Program-made: the position numbers and the translations under genes
The notes under the pieces: generated by a model
What the model was told of the DNA's origin: nothing
Database searches by the model: none
The model's input: only the letters and a program-made list of their open reading frames with translations
In this document: in pieces, positions 46,987-55,625 of the stretch
Position numbering within the stretch: position 1 is the first letter of the stretch
Layout: each line of letters begins with the position of its first letter
Source: Candidimonas sp. SYP-B2681
GTDB taxonomy: Bacteria; Pseudomonadota; Gammaproteobacteria; Burkholderiales; Burkholderiaceae_B
DNA length: 64,000 bases
NCBI RefSeq assembly: GCF_003971065.1
Contig: NZ_RYDV01000004.1
Location: forward strand, 248,001-312,000
Direction: 5' to 3'

Positions 46987-47859
46987 ATGACTATCACCAT
47001 TCTCAGTTTGCATAGCTACCCGGTCAAATCATGCGCCGGCCTTACTCATGGCGAGATCGGCGTATCCGAAGCCGGCTTGAGCCAGGACCGGCAATGGGTA
47101 ATCGTAAACCGGCAGGGCGTCTTCCTGACTCAACGCCAACTCCCCAGAATGGCGCTGATCCAGCCGGCTGTAGCGAACGACACGTTAACGTTGACCGCTC
47201 CAGGCATGGGGCAAATATCCATAAGCGCGACGACCGACACTGTCCCTACGCCCCCTGTTTCCGTACGCATCTGGAGCAGCGACACATCGGGCCAGGATGA
47301 AGGCGACGAGGTCGCACAATGGCTTACTGAATTCCTTGGTACCCCCTGCCGCCTATTGCGAGTGCATCCTTTAGCCGAGCGTATCGCCAGCCCGCAGCAC
47401 GTGAATGCATGGCGCCGCGAAAATCAGGAACGCGCGCCCGACTTTCCGGCCCGCCATCAGTTTGGTTTTGCCGATGGTTTCCCATTTCTGGTGGCAAACC
47501 AGGGCTCGCTGGACGAACTGAACCGTCAATTACAGACCAAAGGCGAAGCTGCGGTCCCTATGAACCGTTTCCGACCCAATATCGTGCTGCAGGGCCTGGA
47601 CGCTTACGAAGAGGACTACATCGCCAGCCTGCGTATAGGAAAGTTGGTTTTTGGCCTGGTAAAGCGGTGCGCACGGTGCCCGATTCCCAATATCGATCAA
47701 TCCACGGCCGTAGCCGCCGCGGAGCCCGGCTTTACGCTGGCTGCGAAGCGCCGGTTCCCCGAGGGTGTGTTGTTTGGGGTCAATGCCGTGGTGTCTGGCG
47801 CCAGCATGGGCACTTACCTCCGTGCCGGCGACCCGGTCGACGTCGACCTAAGCATTTAA
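46987..47859 (+). CDS. MOSC-domain protein (YcbX-like)
   Basis: 290-residue protein with an N-terminal MOSC beta-barrel (LHSYPVKSCAGLTHGEIGVSEAGLSQDRQW) and a C-terminal MOSC domain containing FRPNIVLQGLDAYEEDYI and KRCARCPIPNID, whose conserved Cys would bind the molybdenum cofactor. Unlike YcbX it lacks the C-terminal 2Fe-2S ferredoxin domain, ending after the MOSC domain. Its probable role is Mo-cofactor-dependent reduction of N-hydroxylated compounds with an external electron carrier (inference). It is divergent from eamA. Confidence 0.88.
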   Translation: MTITILSLHSYPVKSCAGLTHGEIGVSEAGLSQDRQWVIVNRQGVFLTQRQLPRMALIQPAVANDTLTLTAPGMGQISISATTDTVPTPPVSVRIWSSDTSGQDEGDEVAQWLTEFLGTPCRLLRVHPLAERIASPQHVNAWRRENQERAPDFPARHQFGFADGFPFLVANQGSLDELNRQLQTKGEAAVPMNRFRPNIVLQGLDAYEEDYIASLRIGKLVFGLVKRCARCPIPNIDQSTAVAAAEPGFTLAAKRRFPEGVLFGVNAVVSGASMGTYLRAGDPVDVDLSI

Positions 47860-47868
47860 CTGTTTTGC

Positions 47869-48528
47869 TCAGGCCGCCTGGGCGCGGCCGAAATGTCGCT
47901 CCAGGCGACGCTGCACGTGCTCGAGGCACAAACTTAATACCCAGTAAATGCCGGCGGCAGCCAGATACAGTGGCAGCGGCTGGAACGTTGTGGCGATGAC
48001 GTCTTTGGTGGCCAGCAACAGTTCAGTAACCGTGATGACCGACACCAGCGAGGTGTCTTTGATCAAACTGATCAGGGTGTTGCTCATGGATGGCACTGCC
48101 AGGCGCAAGGCCTGGGGCATCACCACGTAGTACAGATTTTGACGATAGGTCAGCCCAAGGCTGTATCCAGCCGACCACTGGCCACGTGAAATCCCCAAAA
48201 TGGCACCACGCAAGCTTTCAGAGATATAGGCACCGGCATTCAGGCTCAAGGCCAGCACGCCTGCGGTCAAGGGCTCAAATGAAATGCCAATGCTGGGCAG
48301 CCCATAATAAATAATGAAGACTTGCACCAGCAAGGGGGTGCCTCGCATCATGCTGACATAAAGCGTCGCCGGCACACGGCACCATCGGCTGGGCAGGATG
48401 CGCGCAACGGCCAGTACGAAACCTACCAGCAATCCACCGAACATGGCAGCAAAGGCAAAGACTAATGTGTAGCCCGTTCCCTTCAATAAGATGGGAGCAG
48501 CCAGTGCCAGCAGTTCGATTAAGTTCAT
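47869..48528 (-). CDS. Amino-acid ABC transporter permease (cystine type)
   Basis: 219-residue inner-membrane permease of the polar amino-acid uptake family (HisM/TcyL type), with about five helices. It contains TLYVSMMRGTPLLVQVFIIYYGLP and the EAA-type loop with SAGYSLGLTYRQNLYYVVMPQALR. It begins 3 bases after the binding-protein stop on the same strand. No ATP-binding subunit follows: the next gene, 10 bases on, is the convergent MOSC gene. Confidence 0.92.
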   Translation of the reverse strand: MNLIELLALAAPILLKGTGYTLVFAFAAMFGGLLVGFVLAVARILPSRWCRVPATLYVSMMRGTPLLVQVFIIYYGLPSIGISFEPLTAGVLALSLNAGAYISESLRGAILGISRGQWSAGYSLGLTYRQNLYYVVMPQALRLAVPSMSNTLISLIKDTSLVSVITVTELLLATKDVIATTFQPLPLYLAAAGIYWVLSLCLEHVQRRLERHFGRAQAA

Positions 48529-48531
48529 TGT

Positions 48532-49341
48532 TTATGCGGGCTTTTGAACCTTGCTGACATCGATACCAAACCATTTGTCTGAAATTTTGGCGAACTCGCC
48601 GTTTTTAAATGCGTCCTCTAGCGCCTTGTCGACTGCTGCCTTGAACTTGGGATTGTCCTTTCTGAAAGGTATGCCATTAAATGCCGGCTCGCCCACGATG
48701 GCGCCACCCTTGATGGGAACATTCGAAGTCTTGATCAGATAAGCGGTCATTAGCTGGTCGTTAAGCGCCGCGTCGACCCGCCGGTTGACCAGATCCGACA
48801 GATATTCGGGGGCGCCTGGGTAGCTTTTTACTTCCACCCCTTTCTGAGCCTTCGCCAGCGCTTCGTAGTTGCTACCTTGGGAAACGCCCAGTTTCTTGCC
48901 CTTCAGGTCCGAGAAACTTTTGTACGGGCTGTCGTCATTTTTGCGCAGAATCAGTTGTGGACTAGACGCCACGTAAGGTATGGAAAAATCAAACGTCTTC
49001 TGGCGCTCGGGTGTGATGCCCACCTGATTCACAATAACGTCGAACTTGCCGGAGCTTAGGCCCGCCAGAATACCGCTCCATTCGGTCTTTACGAACTGGA
49101 CCTTTACGCCCAATTTATCGGCAAGAAGCTTGGATACGTCGATATCGAAGCCATCCAGCTGTTGGGTTTTGGTATCGACAAAATTAAATGGTGGATAGGT
49201 GCCTTCGACTCCGACGATCAAGGTACCGCGTTCTTTCACCGTATCAAGCAGGTCGGCAGCGTGGGCGCCGCCCACGACCAAAGCGGCGAATGCCGTTACA
49301 CCAGCGGCGAGCGCGCCGCGCATAACACGAGAGAGTTTCAT
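48532..49341 (-). CDS. Amino-acid ABC transporter substrate-binding protein (cystine type)
   Basis: 269-residue periplasmic receptor with a signal peptide (1-28, ending GGAHA-AD). The SBP family 3 fold is shown by GTLIVGVEGTYPPFNFVD, DGFDIDVSKLLADKLG, KFDVIVNQVGITPERQKTFDFSIPY and LKGKKLGVSQGSNYEALAK. The pattern is close to FliY/TcyJ cystine-binding proteins, so cystine or a related amino acid is the likely ligand (inference). Its permease follows directly; the ATPase must be supplied from elsewhere. Confidence 0.92.
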   Translation of the reverse strand: MKLSRVMRGALAAGVTAFAALVVGGAHAADLLDTVKERGTLIVGVEGTYPPFNFVDTKTQQLDGFDIDVSKLLADKLGVKVQFVKTEWSGILAGLSSGKFDVIVNQVGITPERQKTFDFSIPYVASSPQLILRKNDDSPYKSFSDLKGKKLGVSQGSNYEALAKAQKGVEVKSYPGAPEYLSDLVNRRVDAALNDQLMTAYLIKTSNVPIKGGAIVGEPAFNGIPFRKDNPKFKAAVDKALEDAFKNGEFAKISDKWFGIDVSKVQKPA

Positions 49342-49600
49342 TATTTTCTACCTGAAAGAGCGAGCAGATTAATAGACGGGCTGGCGCGGGGTTATGTGCT
49401 TCTGATTATCCGCCCGGCGCCATCATCCTATCAAGCTTTCCACCGATTTATAACGATAGGAAAGTTACTTATACATCACCAAAAGTAATATATCAATTGC
49501 AAAACGCGGTATTCCGTTATTAAGCTGACGTATCGTTAACACGTGGAGAAAATGTAAGAATCAACGCTGGCACCGGCCCGATGTAAAAGCCTGGAGCGGC

Positions 49601-50779
49601 TCAATAAAGTGTGAGCTGGCGAGGTTCCTGCAGCATCAAAGCCTCGGTGCCATCATCGCTGCTCGTTCGCAAACTACTAATGCGCACACCGAGCAATCGT
49701 ATCTTGTGGTCGAGCGATATGCGCTTCAGGCATTGGCCCGCCGCCCGGTGAATCTGCGCCGCATCGGCCGTATGAGCCGGCAGAGTGATATCGCGCGTCA
49801 CGGTTCGGAAATTGTTAAAACGCAGCTTGATACCTATGGTACGCCCGACATAACCCTTGCGGCGAAGGTCTGCTTCGAGCTGGCTGCATAAGCGCACAAA
49901 GACTTCGGACAATGCGGCCCGATCCCGTTGCACGTGCAAGTCGCGTTCGAAGGTCGTTTCCCGGCTAATGGATTTCGGTTCGGAAAACGTAACGACGCGA
50001 CGTTCATCATGACCCAAAGCAACATCGATCAACCAACGCGCGTAGCTAAGGCCGAAATGCTGCTGCAACAGATCCGGTGGCGCGGCGGCCAGATGCGCAA
50101 TGGTGAAGATGTTCAAGTTCGCCAGCCGTGCTTGCGCCTTGGGGCCGATGCCGTTGACTTTGCCCACCGGCAGCGGCCAGATGCGTCTCTGCAGATCGCC
50201 CGGACCAATAATCGTCAGGCCATTCGGTTTATCAAGGTCAGACGCAATCTTCGACAACAGCTTGTTTGGCGAAATACCAATGGAGCAGGAGAGGCCCGTG
50301 GCACCGGTCACAGCGTCCTTGATTCTTTGTGCCAGTGGCAACGTATCTTCTTCGGAATCGCTGAGGTCTATGTAGATTTCGTCAATGCCACGATCTTCGA
50401 TACATGATGCCACGCTGGCTACCGCCGCCTTGAACAGGCGCGAATACTGGCGGTAGGCAGTGAAATCAACGGGTAACAGGATAGCTGCCGGCGCAAGCTG
50501 GGCGGCCTTCATCAAGCCCATTGCGGAAAACACACCGAGGGCACGTGCTTCGTAGGTAGATGTGGTGATAACGCCCCGACCGGTGTACCCGCGCAAACGG
50601 GAAAACACACGGGTGCCGTCCGGCATGGTTCGGGGCTGCGTGTCGTTACGACCGCCAATCACGACAGGCAAGCCGCGCAACTCTGGGTAGCGCAAAAGCT
50701 CGACCGATGCGTAGAAGGCATCCATATCCAGATGCGCGATACGACGCTGTGCGGCAGAAACGGATAACGATGGGTCCAT
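49601..50779 (-). CDS. dinB: DNA polymerase IV (Y-family)
   Basis: Error-prone translesion polymerase of 392 residues. It has HLDMDAFYASVELLRYPELRGLPV at the N-terminus (first catalytic Asp), a palm motif GIDEIYIDLSD with Asp-Glu, helix-hairpin-helix NGIGPKAQARLANL, and the little-finger domain ending in LRLLGVRISSL. The finger region has an insertion (DTQPRTMPDGTRVFSRLRGY) compared with E. coli DinB. It ends without a clear beta-clamp motif, though LTLY is C-terminal. ATG 50779 is chosen over 50851 because the SOS box lies in between. Confidence 0.93.
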   Translation of the reverse strand: MDPSLSVSAAQRRIAHLDMDAFYASVELLRYPELRGLPVVIGGRNDTQPRTMPDGTRVFSRLRGYTGRGVITTSTYEARALGVFSAMGLMKAAQLAPAAILLPVDFTAYRQYSRLFKAAVASVASCIEDRGIDEIYIDLSDSEEDTLPLAQRIKDAVTGATGLSCSIGISPNKLLSKIASDLDKPNGLTIIGPGDLQRRIWPLPVGKVNGIGPKAQARLANLNIFTIAHLAAAPPDLLQQHFGLSYARWLIDVALGHDERRVVTFSEPKSISRETTFERDLHVQRDRAALSEVFVRLCSQLEADLRRKGYVGRTIGIKLRFNNFRTVTRDITLPAHTADAAQIHRAAGQCLKRISLDHKIRLLGVRISSLRTSSDDGTEALMLQEPRQLTLY

Positions 50780-50788
50780 GGCGGTCGG

Positions 50789-50804
50789 CTGTATAAATAC
50801 ACAG
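50789..50804 (-). promoter_or_regulatory. LexA (SOS) box of dinB
   Basis: CTGTATAAATACACAG matches the LexA consensus CTG-N10-CAG with an AT-rich centre, 9 bases before the chosen dinB start. It implies SOS induction of dinB and excludes the longer start at 50851. Confidence 0.85.
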
Positions 50805-51005
50805 CAGATTATAGAGCACCCTGTCTCCACGGTTTTCGTGCACCGCAGCACTGCAAGAGCAATCGACTCCCGCCAACTGACCGCTTAGTAGGCGCTATCG
50901 CTGCAGCGTATTTCTATCTACACTCTTCTGACTGTCATGGCGTGACGTTGGGGCGGCTCCGACGCAGTGCCTGATCCGGTTTCATTCTGCTCTACAGGAA
51001 TAGTC

Positions 51006-51650
51006 ATGAGCCACGACCTGGTGTTATATAGCAATAGCGCGTTTTCCAGCCCTTACGTCCTGTCGGTCTATGCGGCTTTGCACGAGAAAGGCTTGCCCTT
51101 TGAAGTTAAGACTGTCGACCTTGATACGGGTGAGAATTTGACCGAAGACTTTGCTCGGCTTTCAATGACGTCCCGAATTCCCGCCCTGGTCGCTGGCGAA
51201 TTTTCGCTTTCGGAGTCTTCGGCGATCATTGAATATCTGGAAGAAGCGTACCCCTACCCCGAATTTAAAACGGTATTCCCGTCTGACCTGCAACAACGGG
51301 CGCGCGCGCGGCAGATCCAGGCCTGGGTCCGCAGCGACATGGGTGCTTTGCGTGAAGAGCGGCCCACTACGGTCATCTATAGCCATAAGAATCCGCAGCC
51401 ATTGTCGACGGCGGGGCAGCAGGCGGCGGCCAAGCTTTTGCACGTGGCAGACACGCTAATCGATGAAGACGCCAATTTCCTTTTTGGCGCCTGGAGCATC
51501 GCGGATGTGGACCTTTACGTCATGTTGAACCGTCTGTGCGCTAATGGTGATCCCGTTGCGCCAAAAATTCAGCGATACGTCGACCGACAAAGCGCACAAC
51601 CTTACATTCAGGACTGGTGGTCCCTTGCCAGAGGCATAAGATCTATTTAA
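51006..51650 (+). CDS. yfcF: Glutathione S-transferase, YfcF type
   Basis: 214-residue cytosolic GST. The N-terminal thioredoxin-like domain starts HDLVLYSNSAFSSPYVLSVY and has the glutathione-binding turn SRIPAL and SESSAIIEYLE. The helical C-terminal domain includes ARARQIQAWVRSDMGALREERPT and the GAWSIADVDL hydrophobic staple. The motif order closely follows E. coli YfcF, which has glutathione transferase/peroxidase activity. Start ATG 51006 (MSHDLV) is chosen over 50967. Confidence 0.9.
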   Translation: MSHDLVLYSNSAFSSPYVLSVYAALHEKGLPFEVKTVDLDTGENLTEDFARLSMTSRIPALVAGEFSLSESSAIIEYLEEAYPYPEFKTVFPSDLQQRARARQIQAWVRSDMGALREERPTTVIYSHKNPQPLSTAGQQAAAKLLHVADTLIDEDANFLFGAWSIADVDLYVMLNRLCANGDPVAPKIQRYVDRQSAQPYIQDWWSLARGIRSI

Positions 51651-51691
51651 CAGACATCTTTCTTACTTATGCCTTTACCTGGAAAAAAACA

Positions 51692-51817
51692 ATGCAAATC
51701 GGAATGCTCAAACTCGCTGGCCTCAAAGGCGAACAATGCGCCAGCACACTCATGCAGGCGCTGAAGGCCGAAGGCAGAAGGCAGAAGCTGCTGCGGCGGC
51801 TGCGGCGGTTAAATTGA
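51692..51817 (+). pseudogene. Possible truncated heavy-metal-associated (HMA) peptide
   Basis: 41-codon frame, MQIGMLKLAGLKGEQCASTL and so on, ending in a basic low-complexity tail. The opening aligns with the first strand, loop and helix of HMA metal-binding domains: AGLKGEQC matches G-M-T-C-x-x-C spacing, but the first Cys is Gly. The rest of the domain (two strands and a helix) is missing; instead a GAAGGCAGAAGGCAGAAG repeat and CTGCGG repeats follow. The stop overlaps a TTG that may start tag (TTGA, 51814-51817). It could be a remnant, a fusion partner broken by a frameshift, or chance. Confidence 0.35.
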
Positions 51818-52419
51818 CAAACTCCTTGGTCAAGCGATGCAGCTGGTGTACTGACGACCCGGTCTATATCGCCTATCACGATACTGAGTGGGGTGTACCT
51901 TCGCGCGATCCTCGGCACCTTTTTGAAATGCTGCTGCTCGAAGGTTTTCAGGCAGGGCTTTCCTGGATCACAGTACTAAAGAAACGTCCCCGCTTTCGCG
52001 AAGTCCTGTTCGATTTTGATCCCGAGAAGGTCGCCGCCATGGACGACGGCTACATCGACCAGCTTATGCAGGACCCCGGCATCATCCGCAATCGCCTGAA
52101 ATTGAACTCATCAAGGCAGAATGCCAAAGCGTGGCTGCAACTGAATGACCCTGTCGAACTGATCTGGTCTTTCGTCGACGGCGCGCCAAAAATCAACCAT
52201 AACCGGCAGCACACTGACGTCCCGGTCGTGGCCCCAGAGGCCGAAGTCATGAGCCGCACGTTGAAAAAGGCGGGCTTCAATTTTGTTGGTCCGACGATCT
52301 GTTATTCATACTTGCAGGCAATTGGCTGCATCATGGATCACACGACCGACTGCCATCGCTACGAGCCCCTTTCGTCCGTTTCAGCAAGTTCGCGCAGATT
52401 TACGAATACGGGCAAATAG
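51814..52419 (+). CDS. tag: DNA-3-methyladenine glycosylase I
   Basis: Base-excision repair enzyme that removes 3-methyladenine. The core is complete: zinc ligand region KRCSWCTDDPVYIAYHDTEWG at the start, LFEMLLLEGFQAGLSWITVLKKR, and the second zinc-ligand pair in DHTTDCHRY near the end. About 201 residues from TTG 51814. The frame is open back to ATG 51736, which would add 26 residues of low-complexity sequence with a run of seven alanines; I prefer the shorter form but cannot prove it. It overlaps the HMA-like remnant. Confidence 0.88.
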   Translation: MTNSLVKRCSWCTDDPVYIAYHDTEWGVPSRDPRHLFEMLLLEGFQAGLSWITVLKKRPRFREVLFDFDPEKVAAMDDGYIDQLMQDPGIIRNRLKLNSSRQNAKAWLQLNDPVELIWSFVDGAPKINHNRQHTDVPVVAPEAEVMSRTLKKAGFNFVGPTICYSYLQAIGCIMDHTTDCHRYEPLSSVSASSRRFTNTGK

Positions 52420-52507
52420 CCTATATTCGACCTGATTGTCACGCATCCGACTGTACTGACTGACGCTTCTTCGCCCGCAAGGGTCCAATCATCGGTACCC
52501 TGCAAAA

Positions 52508-54424
52508 ATGCCCGCTGCTTCCTTGCAAGACCATGCCCCAGCACCGCGAAGGTCGCGAAACCGCATCTTGGCTCAGTGGATGGCAGTGGCGTTGGCCTTG
52601 GTTTTCCTGGGCGGGGCCATTGGCGTCAACCTTTACCTTGATTACCAGCGAACCGCAACCCGCGAACGGGAAAGGCTTTCAACGCAGGCGCGGATCATTG
52701 CCGAAAATATGGAGTTGCAGCTGGCCACGGCAAACCGGGTACTCGAATCGTTGCTTAAGGATCTCTCGGTCTGGAAAGGCTCGTATGACAGAAACACCCA
52801 CGTCAGCTTTATCAACGCCATGGCCAACGCCATGCCCGGGATACGCACCATTGGCATCCTCGATGCCGACGGGATCTTGATCGCGTCGAACAATATCGGC
52901 AATCTCGGCAACAACCTAAGCCATCGCAATTACTTTCGCACGGCAAAGCAACACCCAAATAAGCTGACCCTGTATGTTTCCGCCCCATTCAGAAGCGTAT
53001 TAAGTGCCAGTGCAATCAACCTCACGCGCGCGGCGCTGGCGTCAGATGGCAAATTCGAGGGGGTGGTGTTCGCCACATTAAATACCCAGTATTTCGAGAC
53101 GCTGATGCGCTCAGTGCTTTACACCGACGATATGTGGACGTCGCTTGTCCACCAAAGCGGCAAAGTTTTCGCCAGCATGCCCAACCATGAAAACGAACCG
53201 ATCGATATCAGACTGTCCGCATTCGAAGCCTCATTGGTAAGTCACCAGCACAGCGGCCTGTCGGCCCCCGAACTGACGCCGGCTGACGGGCTCAATGGCG
53301 ATACCCAGATGACGGCACAGCGTACCGTCCGGCCGTCTGCTCTCAATATGGATCAATCTCTCGCTGTCGCCGTCGGTCGGCCACTGGATCATGTATTTCG
53401 TTCCTGGAGGGCAAGCGCAATATTGCAATCCGGCCTTTTTGGGCTCATATCGCTGGTCACGATATTCAGCCTTTACGCCTATCAGCGCAAGCAACGGCAG
53501 TTCGACCGTAAAGAAGCGCAGGTCATTACCGCCTTGAGCGCCAGTGAAGAAAACTACCGGCTCATCGTCGAGAACACCAAGGATGTAGTGATGAAACTGA
53601 ATGGCGACGGCCTGCATACCTATATCAACCCCGCCTACCGCCGGCTATATGGGCTGGAGCCAGACGACGTGCGCACGCGATACTACTGGGAAAATGTCAT
53701 TCCGGAAGATAGATCTCTGGTCTATGAGCACTTTGAAAAGCTGTTCCATCCGCCCTACGCAACATCGGGTCGTCTCCGCGAATACACCACGGATGGCGTG
53801 CGCAGCATGGACTGGACCGCAGAGGCGCTACGCGATGCGCATGGCAAGATCACGGAAATCATTTGCATTGGGCGCGACGTGACTGAACATATCCAGCACA
53901 TGAGCCGATTGAAGGAGCAGGCCGAACAAGACTTTCTGACTGGCCTTGCCAACCGGCGCCACTTCATGGAAATGGGCGCCACCGAACTGGCCCGGGCGCG
54001 GCGCTATAAACGACCCTTGTCGTTAGTGGCGTTCGACGTTGATCATTTCAAAAGAATTAACGACAACCATGGACATCCAGTAGGCGATGTGGTTCTACAG
54101 ACCATCAGCAGAACTGTTCTAGAAGTACTTCGCGATGTCGACCTTGTGGGTCGAATGGGCGGCGAAGAATTCGCTATCCTTCTGCCAGAAACCGGGCTGG
54201 AGGCGGCAGTCGAGGTTGCCGAACGCGTACGAATCGCCATCAGCAATGCCCACGTGTCGCCGAAACCGGGTACCCAGCTCGTTTATACGATATCGCTTGG
54301 GGTCACCACGCTGGCAGACCATGACGATGATCTCAATGTCTTGCTGAAACGTGCCGATACAGCGCTGTATGAAGCCAAGCATTCCGGGCGAAACAAGGTC
54401 TGTACTGCGTTGTCATCGCTTTAG
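52508..54424 (+). CDS. Membrane diguanylate cyclase (Cache-PAS-GGDEF)
   Basis: 638-residue signalling protein that makes cyclic di-GMP. Layout: transmembrane helix about 22-44; periplasmic Cache sensor about 50-295 (ARIIAENMELQLATANRVLESLL, then NNIGNLGNNLSHRNYFRTA); second helix about 302-323; PAS domain about 345-465 (NYRLIVENTKDVVMKLNGDG, LEPDDVRTRYYWENVIPEDR); GGDEF domain from about 475. The active-site loop is G551-G-E-E-F555 and an inhibitory-site RxxD (Arg542, Asp545) lies five residues before it, so it should be active and product-inhibited. No EAL domain. It probably senses an extracytoplasmic small molecule. Monocistronic. Confidence 0.93.
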   Translation: MPAASLQDHAPAPRRSRNRILAQWMAVALALVFLGGAIGVNLYLDYQRTATRERERLSTQARIIAENMELQLATANRVLESLLKDLSVWKGSYDRNTHVSFINAMANAMPGIRTIGILDADGILIASNNIGNLGNNLSHRNYFRTAKQHPNKLTLYVSAPFRSVLSASAINLTRAALASDGKFEGVVFATLNTQYFETLMRSVLYTDDMWTSLVHQSGKVFASMPNHENEPIDIRLSAFEASLVSHQHSGLSAPELTPADGLNGDTQMTAQRTVRPSALNMDQSLAVAVGRPLDHVFRSWRASAILQSGLFGLISLVTIFSLYAYQRKQRQFDRKEAQVITALSASEENYRLIVENTKDVVMKLNGDGLHTYINPAYRRLYGLEPDDVRTRYYWENVIPEDRSLVYEHFEKLFHPPYATSGRLREYTTDGVRSMDWTAEALRDAHGKITEIICIGRDVTEHIQHMSRLKEQAEQDFLTGLANRRHFMEMGATELARARRYKRPLSLVAFDVDHFKRINDNHGHPVGDVVLQTISRTVLEVLRDVDLVGRMGGEEFAILLPETGLEAAVEVAERVRIAISNAHVSPKPGTQLVYTISLGVTTLADHDDDLNVLLKRADTALYEAKHSGRNKVCTALSSL

Positions 54425-54498
54425 CGAGTATTTTTATCAAAAAAAATGGCGGATTACGCCGAGCTTACAAAAAGCTGAATTACAATTCCCCCTTACTT

Positions 54499-54549
54499 GC
54501 GCCTAAAAGTGGCGCGCGTTCGGATATATTTTTCCTGCCTTTGGGCAGG
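54499..54549 (+). other. Two hairpins in the terC leader
   Basis: GCGCC-N7-GGCGC (54499-54515) and CCTGCC-TTTG-GGCAGG (54534-54549) lie in the 139-base leader, the second just before the GCGGAGGAAGG ribosome-binding region. TerC-family genes often have a manganese (yybP-ykoY) riboswitch, but I do not see its conserved loops here. The structure could still affect translation. Confidence 0.35.
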
Positions 54550-54563
54550 CAAGCGGAGGAAGG

Positions 54564-55286
54564 ATGGTAGAGTTTTTTGAAATGCTTCACTGGGGAGCAT
54601 TGTTTCAGATCATCATGATCGACATTTTGTTAGGGGGCGATAACGCTGTAGTGATCGCCCTGGCTTGCCGTAATCTCGAGCCAAAACAGCGGGTCAAAGG
54701 GATACTGTGGGGCACGGCCGGGGCGATTATCCTGCGCGTCGTCCTGATCGCCTTTGCGCTGACATTGCTTTCCATTCCCTTCATTAAAATTGTAGGCGGC
54801 CTGTTGTTGTTCTGGATCGGTGCCAAATTGCTGATACCCGAAGACAGTCACCACGACGGCATCAAGGCAAGCGGCTCGGTCATGGCAGCGGTTAAAACCA
54901 TACTGATTGCCGATTTCGTCATGAGCCTGGATAACGTTATCGCGATTGCGGGCGCGGCCCAGAATACCCATTCCGATCACCAGCTTGGCTATGTCATCTT
55001 CGGTCTGGTGATCAGTGTACCTATCATCATTTGGGGTAGCACACTGGTGCTTAAGCTTATCGATCGCTTCCCCATCGTGGTTACGATCGGAGCAGCGTTG
55101 CTCGGATGGATCGCTGGCGGCATGTTGGTCACCGACGTCTTCGTTGTCAACCAACTTGGCCATGAAGTGTCGTCCACCGTCAAATTGGCCACCGAAATTG
55201 GCGGAGCGATATCGGTTGTACTGATCGGCAAATGGTTTGCAAGCCGCAAAACCGTTGCGATGGAGGAAGCGCAAAAAGCCGCTTAA
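54564..55286 (+). CDS. TerC-family integral membrane protein (YjbE-like)
   Basis: 240-residue protein with seven predicted helices. The TerC signature is present in both halves: IDILLGGDNAVVIALACRNLEP near 20-41 and IADFVMSLDNVIAIAGAAQ near 116-134; the Asp residues in GGDNA and SLDN are thought to handle metal ions. The short form is linked in several bacteria to manganese export or to metallation of secreted proteins (family knowledge). A strong GGAGGAAGG site precedes ATG 54564. Confidence 0.93.
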   Translation: MVEFFEMLHWGALFQIIMIDILLGGDNAVVIALACRNLEPKQRVKGILWGTAGAIILRVVLIAFALTLLSIPFIKIVGGLLLFWIGAKLLIPEDSHHDGIKASGSVMAAVKTILIADFVMSLDNVIAIAGAAQNTHSDHQLGYVIFGLVISVPIIIWGSTLVLKLIDRFPIVVTIGAALLGWIAGGMLVTDVFVVNQLGHEVSSTVKLATEIGGAISVVLIGKWFASRKTVAMEEAQKAA

Positions 55287-55625
55287 GAAGAACAGGCCTT
55301 GCCCCGTAGGAAGGGCCTCGTCGGTTTCACCGATTTCGGTAAGCTGATCAATAACGCGTGAAAGTAACGGGCATGCTGTCTTCGTACAGCATGCCCGTAA
55401 TCATGTGCCTTGCTGGTTAACGCCTGCAGCGTATCTGCAAACGCGAGCGCCCTGCCATGTAGCTTGATGTCGATCAATGCCATCGATGACGTAGTTGAGT
55501 ACCTGCCGCTCCACGGTGGCTCGGGCCAGCGTCATGCCAACCCCGGTAGGGCTAGAATTTACCACTAATTGCGGATGATTATCATTAACCTTAGCGGCGA
55601 TGGGCGAGAACAGACGAGAGATGAA
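55287..55625. other. Intergenic region with hairpin and Fur-like dyad
   Basis: 339 bases without a convincing gene between convergent terC and the PLP-enzyme gene. It holds a perfect 12-bp hairpin with loop CTTCGT (55368-55397), without a T-tract, which may end transcription. It also holds an AT-rich dyad at 55574-55587 (GATGATTATCATTA) resembling part of a Fur box, though no gene in a suitable position follows it. Short frames here show no motif. Confidence 0.4.

Noticed and set aside
54425-54563. yybP-ykoY manganese riboswitch before terC
   Set aside because: Considered because of the gene family, but the conserved internal-loop sequences are not visible; only plain hairpins are seen.
55283-55483. 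66-codon reverse frame between terC and the PLP enzyme gene
   Set aside because: Crosses a perfect 12-bp hairpin, has no motif and no ribosome-binding site.
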